DNA from: Gloeopeniophorella convolvens | Taxonomy: Eukaryota > Basidiomycota > Agaricomycetes > Russulales | DNA: 64,000 nt | Assembly (NCBI GenBank): GCA_022496205.1 | Contig: WTXD01000005.1 | Location: 682,001-746,000 of the forward strand | Direction: 5' to 3' | Part shown: piece after piece, positions 13,413 to 26,172 of the stretch | Layout: each line of letters begins with the position of its first letter | Position numbering within the stretch: the stretch's first letter is position 1 | Notes under the pieces: model-generated | What the model was told of the DNA's origin: nothing | The model's input: the letters and a program-made list of their open reading frames with translations, nothing else | Database searches by the model: none | Translations under genes and position numbers: made by a program

Positions 13413-16400
13413 CAGCAGCGTCAACGGTCTGTCGCGGGCGTCTATGGAAAGATATCCTGTATATTCGGTACGCTAGCAAAAACTTTCAGACGTTGTTACC
13501 GTGGGTGACACCGAGCAACAGCCTGGCGCGTCAGAGAATGCGTCCTGTAGGTGATCACCCCGAACTAAGGCCCCTATGGATGTACTGCCGTGGGGGTTGG
13601 CTTATTCATTCCCCTACCTCACCCGATGATTACGGAGGGGAGTCAGGATCCATTCTCCAAGGCTTTTCATAGTACCGCTCTCTGCCTACATGTTTCGGGA
13701 AATCTGGTATCTTCCAGAATAAACCTATCTCAACAAGGAATACGTGTCTAGTGTGATTCCCGTTCCCTCGTGTATCCTGGTATGCTCAATCTCCGCTTGG
13801 GATGCGTCTGGTGGGAGGTAGTCACCAAACAGTAGGTTGGGAGCATGAGCACGACTCGAGCGCGGCCGCTGTGACCGCCCTCGGGTACAACTCGTGTACT
13901 GGTATCCCTTGCATCGTGCTAAGGCTGGAGCAGGCGGAACACGACTGACGGGACCTGAACTTTAGTTTAGCATCCGCGAGGAAAGTAGGCTTCGGTGCAG
14001 CAGCAGTGCCAGGTCGGGTTTAACGGGCTGAAGTGACCCAATCAGTTGTCAGCGTTAATTTCGGACATCACTGCTTCCCAGACCAGAAGTCGGGCGAACT
14101 ATGTTTCAACGTGCCTCCTGGAGGAACATCAGCTCCAGCTGCTATTAGTGGGGTTAGCCTACTTGTATCAGACTCACGAGTTCAGTTGTTCGGTTAGGGC
14201 CGTCTCCGCCACCCGTCCCTTGGTATGTATGCCATGGCAAATGTGACTGAGGCCCCTCGACGGACACTCGGGGAAGGAAGCTTTGAAAGCTCCTGTGGCG
14301 CCATCAACTATACCCGGAAAGGCTGGCGGACAATGTGCTTTTCATAAAGTAACCCGGCGACAATCACATTGAAACGTCCCGTGGTTCTTGGCCGTTGACC
14401 GTGGGGGAAACTCTAAAGGCTTTGACGGCACTTGCGCGACAGCGGGGTTTGATAGGTAACGAGACTTGGTTTGGTCTATTTTCTCGGATTTGAATGGGAA
14501 GAAGTAGTGCCAGCGAGGAGGGGCAGCATGAAAGGGACACAAAAAAATACCCAAAATCCTGGCCCGGAGAAACTAGCTGGCTAGAGGGGTCACGCCGTAG
14601 ACGACTCGGGGCATACTTGTGTTGGCCCTGTCCGAGGATCAACGCCACACGGGCGTCATGAAAAGCCCAGAGATTGTTGGCTTTGTGAAAACAGATTAGG
14701 ACGAACGCGGCCGTGAAGGTGCCTGCCCTCGCCACTGCGATCAGAGTGTAAACGATCGAGGCGTCGCGCCTTCCTGATTCGATAATGTTGTTACTGGCCG
14801 GAGATATGACGGTACCTTCGTATCCGAGCTTAACTTGCCCAGAAAACCGTGGCCCCGAGGCAAAACAACGCGTTGTGTCCGGTGATAAGCGAATTATCTT
14901 TGGATTGGGTAATCACAAGTGGTATGGACCTGAGAGCCTCTAGTACGCGTCTCCTTTTGCTTGCTCAGTTGAGTATTTGTGATTGACGGTGTCATGTGAA
15001 CCACTGACCAGTAGGCTCCGTCGCAAACTTCCCCAAATTGTTACACAAAAGAAAGGGCATCTAGAGTACGGACGGGGCGTACCAAGGACCGCGTGTGACA
15101 CATAGGGGCGGTAAATGTTATTCTTGGAATTCTACAAGTCGGGATCGCCAGAGGTGGCGCGTGACGGACCTGCGCCGTCCGCTATAACCCCCACTACCAA
15201 TACTACGTGTCGAAGATTAATTCCAGCGGCAGAAACAGTAGTAGTAGCAGTGGCAGGCACACGTACCGAGGATCAAACCTCCAGACCGTGGAGGTTGTGC
15301 GGCCCACCAATACTTTCCACTTCCTGGTCGGGTCTGGGCTATCGTCGATAAGCCTGGATGGAACTTACAGCAGCTGGGGAACGGTAACGCGCCGCAGCCG
15401 ACAGGGCGAGCTTAGCTTACCTGGCCATTACTAATTTCGTCCAGGGAGTCACAATAAGACTTGCAGATCGCCGAAAGTCGATCAGGCTAGCTGTGATAGC
15501 CTGGGAAGCGTCATTGGGGGCGTAGTCTCCTGGGAGTCGGACCGGGTAGTGTGTGCGTGACCGCCCCGGTTGCGTCGTCTTTTTTGTGTCAGGATTCCCA
15601 TTTTCGACACCATCGTGTAAGAAGTCAAATCCTCTGTAGAAAAAAATCAAGTCACAGAGGTGAACGTAACTGTCAGCGCGTGGAGCTCGAAAGTCATGCA
15701 GCCGGCGGTCGCTGCAGTGGCGTACTGAGCACATTCGTCGTCCAATCCCAGCCCCTCTGTCATCGCCGTTAATCCGGTGGCGATGCACTACATCTCCTGT
15801 TCTATCTCCAGGTCAGCACTTGCGATCATCGATGCTTTCAAAGAAGTCTGATGTTACGGCGTACATCACGGTAGCCGGTGCACCACAGGTATACCCGCGC
15901 ATACAGTACCTCACGTGCGATGCCACTGCCTGTAGGCGCCGCAGAATTAGGTAGGAAGGTAACCAGATGCGCCAGGAGCTAATGCCTCGAGGACGGAAAA
16001 GCCGCCCGTAACGCAGAGTCGAACTGTTGAACGTACTCAATCCGGGAGCTATATGGAGCGTTGCAGCCGCGCACCTGATTCCAGCAGTGGGCCCGAGTGT
16101 CCGACGACGGCGGTGTGAACCTTCCATTACGCCTACTTCAATGGTAGAACCGGTTGGACGACAGAATTAGGTACTGCCATAGCTAGTATAGCCCATGCAA
16201 TCGTGTGATTGGTAGAAAGGGGGGTGACAGTGAATATGAGAGAACGCCGCTAGGTCCATTACCACATTGTGAGAAGCAGTCGCTGTCAGCGCCATTACAA
16301 TCTAGGTGTTGTTCGTCGACTCGGCATTCCCTCCACACCTTTCCGGCGCAGTGCGCACCGGTGAAGCATATTCGCCGCACGATCGATCATGGGTGGTTGT

Positions 16401-16909
16401 CAAGCAATGTCGAAGTAGCACATGCGCCGCTGGACAGCAGTGTATGGTAAGGTGCACCAGCTAGATTGGTGCGCGTCAGCAGCAGCGTCTATGAGGCGCC
16501 TGACCGACTTCATTTTTCATTTTGCTAAGTGGCGCAGTAGCCTTTCGAAAGAGAGTGACAGGGGACGCAATTGGGCACTGCAGGCTTCTCTGAGAACAAA
16601 ATCGACGTTCATAGAAGCACGCCATTGTGTCGCAATCAGCACGAGACAGGCTCACCCGGGGTTTGTTACGGAGGAATGGGGTTCAATTTTTCATCTCGGC
16701 CTGTCCGCGGAAGTCCGCGCCTCAGCAATACGCCTAGGCGTGCCGGAGAAGCCTTTCGGGCGCTGGCGTAGCACATGAAGGTACATGAAATTGAGACAAA
16801 ATTACCGCAATGGACGTCCCCTTATCTCCGCAGCATGGGATAAGCCAAAGCCACACAGGGCACTTAACATCGAGCCGAGGGGCGATAGATACTACAGAAA
16901 ACCCGGAGG
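13413..16909. other. 3.5 kb stretch without recognisable genes
   Basis: This lies between the 3' ends of the CBP6-like gene and NOC2. Open frames are short (up to about 125 codons), unrelated between strands and have no recognisable motifs. I saw no terminal repeats, transposase fragments or tRNA-like folds. It may be decayed mobile DNA or lineage-specific noncoding sequence. Confidence 0.4.
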
Positions 16910-19581
16910 TCATTCTTCGAGAACTTCATCCTCGCCCTTTCGTGCCTATGGAAGCTCATCGTTGATACGTAACGGATACTACGTGAAGTAATCACATACC
17001 TTCTCGACGAGCTTGCGCTGCTTCTCGCGGGCTTTGCGTAGCACACGGACGTATTTGAGGAGCGGCGCATCGTCGAGTTGCAAGTCCGTCTCCCACAGGT
17101 CAACGGCAGCCGTCTTCTTGGGCGCGAACGTGACTTCTGCGCGGCGCTGGGAAACCCAGCGTGCGCTCTCCTCGACACGCTCTATGAGCGCCTTGACCGT
17201 AGCGCTCACTTTAGGACCGCCGTGTGCAGTTTTCAACGCGCGGCGTAAGGTAGCGGTAATTGGAACGACGAGTTCCGGAAACGCAATGCTGCCGTGCACG
17301 GCACGCACAGAAAGCCATTCAGCCGAAAGGAATGCTGCCTCATCGGCGAGGCCTTCCACATACACACGCGTGTGAAGATACTGCTGTGGTGCGCGTAGAG
17401 TGGTTTCGAAGTCCGGGGGCCGCAAGGTGGAGGCCTTGGTTTTTGTGGAGGCGAGGGTAGCAGTCAAGATTGGGAGAACATGAGGAGCAAGGGGGATGTA
17501 TGTGCGTGTGTGCCTCGTCAGGTGGACCAAGGAACGGACCAAGTGGAGGTGAAATGGATAAGATCGAGGATGCGAGAGTAGCCTATGATAGCTCATCAGC
17601 GCATGGGGAGCGTGAATGCAGCGATTACGGCTTACTTGACGGCCCCAGTGGCGACTTGAACGAGAGGGTAGATAAGAGGCTCCAATTCGCCACTCTTGGT
17701 GGCATTGGAACCTTGAACGTCGCAGGCTCGGGCCAGGACGAGAGTCCAGAAGTCGATAGCGTGGACGTATTGCCAGTTGTAGACTTGCTTGTACGACTCC
17801 TACATGATCGATGGCTTTAGTGGGGCCGAGTGCGTAGTTGCAGGTGTTTACCTTCGTCTTCATCTTCATACTATTGCGCAGATGGATGGCCAACTGTCGG
17901 ATGTAGCCGAATGCATGTTGGTACGCCGCTTGGTGGTTGAGACAGAACACCTCTGAAGCCGAGTTCTTCATAAATGTTATTGACGGTAAGGAATGTGCGC
18001 TGGTGGTCTTCGAGGATTGGACCAATGTCTGGTACGTGTTCTAGTGCAAAACCTTAAGGTGCGTCATTCCCGATGCCGCTGACAAGAGCCCACCTTTAAC
18101 ACGAGGTCCAATATCGACTCATCCGCAGCAGAGGCGAGTCGACGAATGGAAAGGAAAGCGGCGATCCTAACACTATCGTCCGCTGATGACCATAGGTTTA
18201 ATGAGGTCTAGCAAGAGAGTAAGCGACTCCCGGACATCACTTGGAAGTGAAACGAACCTTCAGATACTGCTTAACGGTCCTTCTACTACTGATTACATAG
18301 GGTAAAAGCTTGGTGCTCTCTGTGACAGCCAGTTTTAACAACTCCGGGTCAGATAATTGCGAGGTGATGTGTATTATATTGTGGAAGAAGGAAAGAATGA
18401 GTTTCTGCAATGTCTTGAGCTTTTGTGTCTGTGTGGGAGGCTTGCTGTGGTAATGAGTTAGACCATGTTAAGGGCAGACGGTTACTGCGAACGCACAATT
18501 TTCCGTTGGGAAGGGATTTGTAGGGAACATGGTGCTCCAGAATGATAGGCGTATACCGCAAAGCCGTCCTCACAAGCTTGTCGTACACTGAGATCTATTA
18601 ACAATGGGGACTTTGTAGGGTATGAGCAAGCCACACCTTCGGGGCTATCTATGGACCATGCAAGCACTTTGTCTTCTTCGTTCATGAGTGCTGCAGAACG
18701 GAACGCGACCAATAATTTGCGCAAAGCGCGGAGGGATCTTTGCTTTAGTTGGAAAGTTAGTATGGCGTGACGCGGACCCTAGAGAGATGATGCTTCGAGA
18801 CATGAGGGCTCACCTCGAGAAGAGACTTTTGCCAGACATGCAATATCTTCTTGGTCAGGACAGGAAGCTTGTCATCTTCCTGCCCGTCTGCGTCTTCCAT
18901 CTCCTCATCATAATCCTCTTCTATGGCGTTGAAATCTAACAGTTCACGGTCGTTCTCCTGCAGATACTTGTAGAACTCGGGATCTTTCTCTGCGAGTTTA
19001 GACAACTCTTGCATGTGTGTAGCACCCTCGTCTGCACAGTGCATCAGTATTATTTCCGGAAGAATCGATAAGGTAGCATACCTTCCAAATCATCTACGGA
19101 CCCGAAGGAAGCATCGTCCTCCATGTCGTCCTCATCCTCGTCTTCGTCTTCGGGGTCGGAATTCTCATCGCCTAGTTCTGCATCCTGCCGCACGCGTCGT
19201 AAGAAATAGGGAAAATGGATTCTGCGTATGCGTACCTCGTCGGACGCTCCCCCCATAAAACCTGCGCCCAGGAAGTCATCCACTGACATGCCCTTGAAGC
19301 TTCGTTGCGGTGCCGGTTATGTGGGGCATCTGGTGTCCAACCGACGATGTGACGTACCTCTTTTTCGACGACTTTTTCTCCTCTACCTCATCCTCTTGGT
19401 CCTCATCTTCTCCACCACTCTCCTGCGCAGGCTGGGCATGCTCCCGTCCCTTGCCCTTCGTGGCGCCGCTCCTGTGGATCTTTTTCTGGATTTGCTGGTG
19501 TTTCCGCCGCGCCTGGATTTTCTTGGTCAGCTGTCCACTGGCTGCGAACTTGCGCGACGCCTTAGTTCCCCTCTTGGCCAT
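16910..19581 (-). CDS. NOC2: Nucleolar complex protein 2 (60S pre-ribosome export)
   Basis: Noc2 pairs with Noc1 and Noc3 to move 60S pre-ribosomes through the nucleolus and nucleoplasm. The start at 19581 gives a basic nucleolar-targeting N-terminus ([20 protein letters not shown]). Acidic runs of Asp/Glu follow around '[19 protein letters not shown]'. The conserved body includes '[20 protein letters not shown]', '[17 protein letters not shown]' and the C-terminal block '[15 protein letters not shown]' to '[10 protein letters not shown]'. I place the last exon at 16945-16910: the acceptor after CATAG joins 'KLVEK' to '[11 protein letters not shown]' and a stop, which restores the usual acidic end. 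Reading through from 17000 would instead stop after 'VCDYFT'. The gene has roughly a dozen exons, and those between 18000 and 18350 are the least certain. It shares a 287 bp promoter region with the METTL14-like gene. Confidence 0.9.
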
Positions 19582-19868
19582 GGTTCGCGGTGCGGGATGC
19601 GAGAGAAAGTTACAAGCGGATGTCGACTCGCTCGAAGACCAAATGGACTGTCAAAATCCCGGCAGCTCCGTTCCGTTCTTCCGGATCCGGGTGCAGGCGG
19701 ACCGGTGTGTGTCCCGCAGCCGCGGCTGAGCGCTGCGCCTTGGAGTCCTTGTCATTTCAACTGTTCACCTCGAACTGTCTCCGGTGCTCTCTACGACACA
19801 CTATTGACGATCTGCTACTCAGAAGACGGGGATACTAAAGTCAACCCGTGGCCTGGATAGCTCTTCCT
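19582..19868. promoter_or_regulatory. Divergent promoter region, NOC2 / METTL14-like
   Basis: A 287 bp segment separates the two opposed start codons, so both promoters must lie here or overlap the genes. I found no clear TATA box. Confidence 0.5.
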
Positions 19869-22067
19869 ATGGCCTCTGTGACGGAAACCTTGGCTTCTGC
19901 CAATGACTTGCTCGCTCAGCATGCTACGCTGATGGCTCGGGTGCGGAACTCGCAGAAGACATACAGGCGAAGGCTACGCACGCTTCCGTCTCCACCACTC
20001 ACAATATTGCAGCTTCCGCTTCTTCCTCTTCCCAAGCCGTCGCCACCCCCATCACCGCCGTCGTCTCCATTACTAGTACCGCGGCGCAAGCCCCCAAGAA
20101 CTGATCTCCCACCAGCCAAACGTGCGCGAACCGAACACTATACCAACTATGTCCCAGAGGAGGAGACTATTCGGAACGACTATTCGCAGCGGTATGTGGA
20201 TGGCGGCGAGTGGCCGCAGAATTGGGTGCTCGGCGCGGAGCCGGAAAGGCGTTTTGAAGAGTTCGTACATTCCTATCCTCGTCTCTCTCGTCTCCTCTTC
20301 CCAAGGGTCGCATACACTCGTAGTGTCCCACTCCTGTAGTTACACTATGACTTGGCTCGTGACGACATGCTACACCCTACGCAACGGACCTGTCTCCATA
20401 CGCATGTACTGATACACCCCGCGCCTTCGCTCCGACTAGATACCCCAAGCAGCAGCGCTTGCTTGCACTCAAAAAGGCATCTGTGACAGAATACGCGCTT
20501 CCCCCATTGTACCTCCCCTTCTCCGAGCTCGCAACGCTCCAGCCATCCAAGTTCGACGTCATCGTCATCGACCCGCCGTTCTCATCGTCCTTCACGTGGG
20601 ACACCCTGCAGGAGCTCCCGATATCGACGCTCGCGGCGGACCCGTCGTTCGTCTTCCTCTGGGTGGGCAGCGGCGCGGGCGATGGACTCGAGCGCGGGCG
20701 CGAGGTCCTTGCCAAGTGGGGCTATCGCCGCTGTGAGGACGTGTGCTGGGTCAAGACGAACCGAAAGAACAACCAGGGGCCTGGTGTATGCGCCTTCTCC
20801 GACATTATCACCCCTTACTGACACGTATATGCGCACCCAGACGGACCCCCCGACGACGTCCCTGCTGACGCGCACCAAGCAGCACTGCCTCATTGGCATC
20901 CGCGGCACCGTGCGCCGATCCACAGACTCGTGGTTCGTCCACTGCAACATCGGTGAGCACCCTCCCCTCCCCACCTCCCCCACCCAATCCTGACCGCCCG
21001 CCCCACAGACACCGACGTGATCCTCTGGGAAGGCGACCCAGTCGACCCAATGCGCAAGCCGCCCGAGATGTACACGCTCATCGAGAACTTCTGCCTCGGC
21101 CTGCGCCGGCTCGAGCTCTTCGCGCGCGCCCGCGCGCTCCGCCGCGGCTGGGTGAGCGTCCTCGCAGACGGCGAGGACGCGCACGTTCCCGGCGTGGTCG
21201 CCCGCGCGGGCGACCCCACGCTCGCGCCAGAGCAGACGATCGGCGGGACGAACGTGCTCGGGCAGGAGCTCGGCGTCGCGCGCGCAGAGCGCTGGGCGCA
21301 GGACGCGTGGGAGGCCCGCATGCGCGCGTGGCACCAGAGCGGGCGCGCCGTCGTGCCCATGACGCCCGGTGCGCGCGCCGTCCCCTCCGCTCCCACCTCA
21401 GAACACACACTGACACGCGGTGTCTGCAGACGTCGACGCGCTACGCCCCAAGTCCCCCGTCCGCGGCGGCTCCTCCAATGCGCCTGGCGGCGCATCCATG
21501 GGCGGTACGGGCATGGGTGGCGGCGGGCTGCCCATGGCGCCGCGCGGCCCTGCGGGCGCGATGATGAAGCCGCAGCGTGCGCCGGGGATGATGGACATGG
21601 GCATGGGCATGGGCCCGCTGGCGGGCTTCGGTGGGATGGGCTGGCCGCTGGGCATGCCGCTGGGCATGGTGAACGCGGGCTTCGGCGGCGGTGGTGGCGG
21701 CGGTGCGATGCAGATGCAGATGCAGCCCGGCATGGGGTGGATTGGCGCTGGTGCGGGCGGCGCCGGCGGCGGTGCGGGCGGCGGAGACGGCGCGCAGTAC
21801 ATGGAGGGGATGTGGGACGGCGATGCGGGCAACGGGATGATGGGCATGGGCGGGATGCCGGGGATGGGCATGGGAGGCATGGGCGGGATGAACATGGGTG
21901 GGATGCCGGGGATGGGCGGGATGAACATGGGTATGGGAGGGATGAGCATGACGCAGCAGGGCGGAATGGGCATGGGCCAGCAGGCGGGCATGGGCATGGG
22001 TCAGCCGGGTGGGATGAATATGGGCCAACAGGGACAATGGAGCAGAGGCGGGTTCGACGGGTACTGA
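19869..22067 (+). CDS. MT-A70 family protein, METTL14-like m6A writer subunit
   Basis: It is related to METTL14, the RNA-binding partner of METTL3 in the nuclear N6-methyladenosine writer. Five exons (19869-20260, 20440-20785, 20841-20952, 21009-21368, 21430-22067) join in phase to 615 residues. METTL14 hallmarks appear in order: 'NDYSQRYVDGGEWPQNWVLG' then 'RFEEYPKQQRLL', 'FDVIVIDPPF', 'VFLWVGSGAGDGLERGREVL', 'KWGYRRCEDVCWVKTN', 'RTKQHCLIGIRGTVRRSTD' and 'FCLGLRRLELFAR'. The motif IV position is DPPF, between METTL3's active DPPW and METTL14's inactive EPPL. The last ~190 residues form a Gly/Met-rich tail of repeated GMGGM-type units, where animal METTL14 has RGG repeats. The N-terminus is proline-rich. 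Catalytic state cannot be judged from sequence. Kar4-like status is possible but fits less well. Confidence 0.88.
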
Positions 22068-22277
22068 GCCAGGTGGCATACTTAGAGCCCAAGCTTGCAT
22101 TTATAACTGTGTTGTATCATCTCAGCTCTCCAGACTGTATCTGTACGTGTACACGTCGTATGCAATGTAGCACCCTCGACGCCCTCCTCCCACTCGGACT
22201 CCATGACAGAGCTTGCCGTATAAATTAGATGACGGCAAACAAACACAGTGCTCCTCTAAGTACTCATGCATGTGCGT

Positions 22278-25200
22278 CTACTGGTACCACCTCTCGCGCA
22301 GCCGCTTCCGCCCTACCATCGGTTTGGTGACGGCGATCGCCGCGACGAGCCCGCCGATGGTGAAGACGAGCTGTACCTTGTTGAACGTCTCGCTGAGCAC
22401 GTCGAACGTGCCCGAGGGCGTGACGCGCGTGCAGAACAGGTCGAGCCCGTACGCGAAGACGAGCGAGGTCGACTCGAGCAGCGCGGGCGCCGTCAGGATG
22501 CGGCGCACGTTCGCGACCTGCGTAAGCGCACGTGGTCAGATTAGATTCAGACTGCCGCACCGTAGGGTGGCGGGCGACGTACGTGGTAGTTGTGCGAGAG
22601 CACGCGGGTCGGGTCGTCCGGGAGGAGGGGGTCGTACTGCACAAGCCACTCCTCCTGCTCCTCCGCGGTCGGCTTGGTCTTTGGCCGGCGCGGGTTGAGC
22701 ATGATATGCGGGAATGATTGGATCTGGCCGTTCGCGTTCGCCACTGGGGGACCTGTTTAGGGAAGCCGCGCGAAGCCAGGGTCGGAATGCCTACCGATGA
22801 TATCCTTCATTGATACGCCGAATTTGGTTGACGTCGTCGTGATGGCCGTGATCGCATGCGGGAAGACATACGCCTGCTCGACGGTCGACACCGCCAGCGT
22901 CTTGTTCGAGTACGCCGACAACTCCGAGCTGCGCCCTCATCAGCCCCTGCGTGCAATACAAAAACAGACATACGCACCTCTTGGTCCTGTCGTCCGGCTG
23001 CGACCCCTCGTACAGCTCGACGCTGACCAGCCGCCGGCCCTTCGCCTGCCCGACCCACTGGTACTCCTCGTCCCAATACACATACACGAGCCAGTTCTCC
23101 ACGAACGCTGCCTGCAGATCACACTTGCCCCCGCTCTTCGCAGCTGCGATGCTCGCGTGGTACACGATGCTTCCCTTCGCGCCGTCGACGACGTACACGC
23201 CGCACGCCGCGGGCGACGCCGTGGTCACCGCGAATAGATGCGGGTTGAGGTACTTGTACAGCGTCGTGCGGTTGCCGAGCACTTTGCCGAGCGACGCGAC
23301 GTGCCCTGCCGGGCGCGGGATGACCGCGGTGATCTCCTCGCCTGCGGGGAAGGACGACGCCCAGGTGGCGTGTACGACGGCGCGCTCGCCCGCGACGTCG
23401 GTGAATTGATGGCCCGTCAGCTGGCGCCTGCCGAGTGCACCGGTGCGCAGGGCGATGTTCAGCTTGCCGACGACCTTCTCGAAGGCCTTTGCATTTGCGG
23501 CCGTCTCAGGGTACACGTATGCCTGTAGTAGTGTGAGCACGCTGGAAGCGATGTTTTGGAAGGGCCACGGACCTGACGGAATTCGTCAAGGAGGACAACG
23601 GCCTTGCTGCTCCCGGGAAGTTGGTACGCCTCCAGCAACGGGCCAGAAATAAGGTCGAGGCCTTGCAGGACGGTGCCGGCCGGCGACTTGCCCAGCACAT
23701 CCTCGCCAGTAAGCGCATTGACATGGAACAACACGGTATCGACGAGACCCTGAAGCACAGGTTAGCCCTAGTGTCCCATACACAGCAAACGAGCGCACGC
23801 ACGTTGCCAGCCTTCCGCTGCGTGACGAACACAGCCTCGGGGTTCCCGCCGTCCGCCACCGTGCGCACGATGAACAGCTTGCTCGGTATGACTTGCCCGC
23901 CGACCTTCGCGGCCCACCCAAGGCCCAGCACGCGGCTCCAGAGCACAGCACCGCTGCTCGAGTCGAGCCCGTAAATCTTGCCGAGGTCGTTCGCGGCGAC
24001 GATGACCTGGCGGAAGCCGAACGCGTCGCGCGCGAGCGGGTCGAGGTCAGACTCGGTCGGGGAGGCTGGGGTGGCCCGCGTGTGCGCGGATGCATACGAG
24101 CCCGTCGCGAAGCGCTTGACAAAGTGCAGGAGGTACTGAGGCAGGTCCTGCGGATCGACTTAGTGTCGCCGAATGCGGCGCGCACGTGTTGGGAAGGGCG
24201 CACCTTGGCATCCGTGAGCTGTCGCGTAACGCGCCCTATGAACGTCTCATGCTCGTTGACGATGTGCGTCGCGATCGTTTTGCGCTCGGGCAGCTCGACC
24301 ATCTCGGCTACCTGCAGCCTGGAGAGACCCTCCTCACGCGTCCACTGCACGATGTTGCCCTGCCAGAGCTGGATAGCGCCAGTCGTCGTAGTCACGGCGA
24401 TATAAGGGAGCAGGTCGAGTTCTTTCACGTATGCTGTGTGCAGTGCAACCTGAGAAACTGATGAGTATATGAGGAATGTCGATAATTGAAGGTGTTGTTA
24501 CTGACATGGCTTATTATTCCATGTGCCTCGGTGTCAAAGTTGAACGTGAATCCAGAGACGAGGCCCTGCCCGTCGGAGAGGTGAGGAGCATACACATGCG
24601 CACTGGCTTTCTAGATAAGATGCAAGTCGAGGTGTGAACTTACTCCAATTGCTGAAATGGTGCAACTTACGCCCAACGCCAACGACCAGAAGACGCGTCC
24701 GATGTAAGGCAAGCCTGCTTTGTCAAGACCGCCAATGTAGAACGAGTCCGTGTTTTTGTTCGACTTGGCCTAGAGTGCTTCTTCAGTGACATCACAAACC
24801 ATACGTTGCACATACACGCACCGAATCCGAGAACTCCCAGATGACCTTCAACCCTTCCTTGTCCGCGTCGAGCTTGAGCACGCGCCCAGCGTCATCTGTT
24901 TTGAGGGCGACAAAGTAGCCCTTGTGCTGCAAACCAAGATCGATTATCTTGCTGTACGTAGTACCCTTCACAGTCGCAGGCTTCTCGGTGAGCTGAGGCA
25001 CGAGCGCGACGGAGCGGATGGCGCCGGCCTCGAGCCAGATGGCGCGCGGGCTGAGGTCGGCGGTGTCAGACGAGAGGGTGAGGATGCCCGACGGCCCGTC
25101 CGTGATGCTCGAGGGAACGTTCGCGGAGGTGACAAGCTCTCCAGTGGCCGCAGACAAAGAAGTGACGTGCAAGGTGTAAGAGGCGAACGACTTGGCGAGA

Positions 25201-25954
25201 CCGACGACGTAGACGGTGGACGGGGTGGCGACGAGCTTTGCGTAGATGACGGAAGAGCTAAAGGCGCGTTCATGTTACGAACATCAACAGAGAGGGATGA
25301 TTTCATACCTAGCGTCGGGAGATTCCCAAGTCCACTCTACGTTGCCGGTGCGTCCGATGCGTCGCACTTGGCAGCCGTTGGTCATGACAAACACATCGTT
25401 AGAGCCTTCTACATGGACTACCGATGTCCCAAAGTCATCTGGTTCGAGTAGGCGGCCTGTGTGGGGTGAATGGAGGCGCTTTTCCAGGATGAGGTGTCCC
25501 GTGGCATAGTCGAAAGTCCTGAGTGTTGCACCGCCAGGCCCAGATAGCGATGTGACCACTGGAGAAATATGAGACCGCGATAACCCGCAGCAGGTAATAT
25601 CGCACCATCTCCGTTCTTTTGGTAGTATACAATGTTGTCTGCGGGCTCGTAGATATACCGCCATGCTGTGCCGGAGTTCTGTCACCAGTAGACGTGGTAC
25701 GGACGACGCGCACCTAATGAGCCATTCACGGCATGCAAAGCGGCCAGCACATTGCTGCTCGTCGCGGTGAGTAGCAGAGCCTCTGTTGGCGGCCGCCCGG
25801 GCTTGTTGTGAAATGCAGGGGCAGTGGAGAGGGAGTGGGTGAGCGGGACACCAGCGTACGCTTGGTGCCAGTCGACGACGCCCACATCTGATTCATGAAG
25901 GGCGGCTGCTGCAGACCACAGCGTAGTCAGAAAGAGAAAAGAAAAGGTGCGCAT
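22278..25954 (-). CDS. EMC1: ER membrane protein complex subunit 1
   Basis: EMC1 is the large lumenal subunit of the ER membrane insertase that inserts tail-anchored and multi-pass proteins. The start at 25954 opens with a signal peptide (MRTFSFLFLTTLWSAAAAL). A PQQ-like beta-propeller follows, with motifs such as 'DFGTSVVHVEGSNDVFVMTN', 'IAANDLGKIYGLDSSSGAVLW'-like text near 24000, and 'TVLFHVNALTGEDVLGKSPAG'. The C-terminal DUF1620/EMC1 domain has 'AYVFPHAITAITTTSTKFGV', 'IQSFPHIMLNPRRPKTKP' and 'YDPLLPDDPTRVLSHNY'. It ends with a single transmembrane helix (VQLVFTIGGLVAAIAVTKPM) and a short tail 'RERWYQ'. About ten exons keep frame throughout, and I found no disruption. It is divergent with UBC15 across 218 bp. 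Confidence 0.92.
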
Positions 25955-26172
25955 GGCGTGTTGTGGCCAGAAACGCGCGCTGAGCGTTTCCCCTCGATGG
26001 CCGACTTGTGTTTAGAGAATGGCCGCGTCGCTGGCCTGTCGTCCGCTTACATAATAGCAGCGAGGAGATATAAGCAGAGGAAGAAAGCGCAGACACAGTC
26101 TTTCTCCTCCTTGCTCTCTATCTGCACTTGTCTCCTTTACCAAAACTACTGCAGTCCGCAAATATCGACGCA
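25955..26172. promoter_or_regulatory. Divergent promoter region, EMC1 / UBC15
   Basis: These 218 bp lie between opposed start codons. A pyrimidine-rich tract (about 26097-26135) precedes the UBC15 start, as is common for fungal leaders. Both genes serve ER or protein turnover functions, so co-regulation is possible but only inferred. Confidence 0.5.

Noticed and set aside
20890..22092. Long minus-strand frame (400 codons) rich in Pro/Ser/Arg
   Set aside because: Antisense shadow of the METTL14-like gene's repetitive Gly/Met tail.
22213..22698. Plus-strand frames overlapping the EMC1 3' end
   Set aside because: They are antisense shadows of the EMC1 C-terminal domain.
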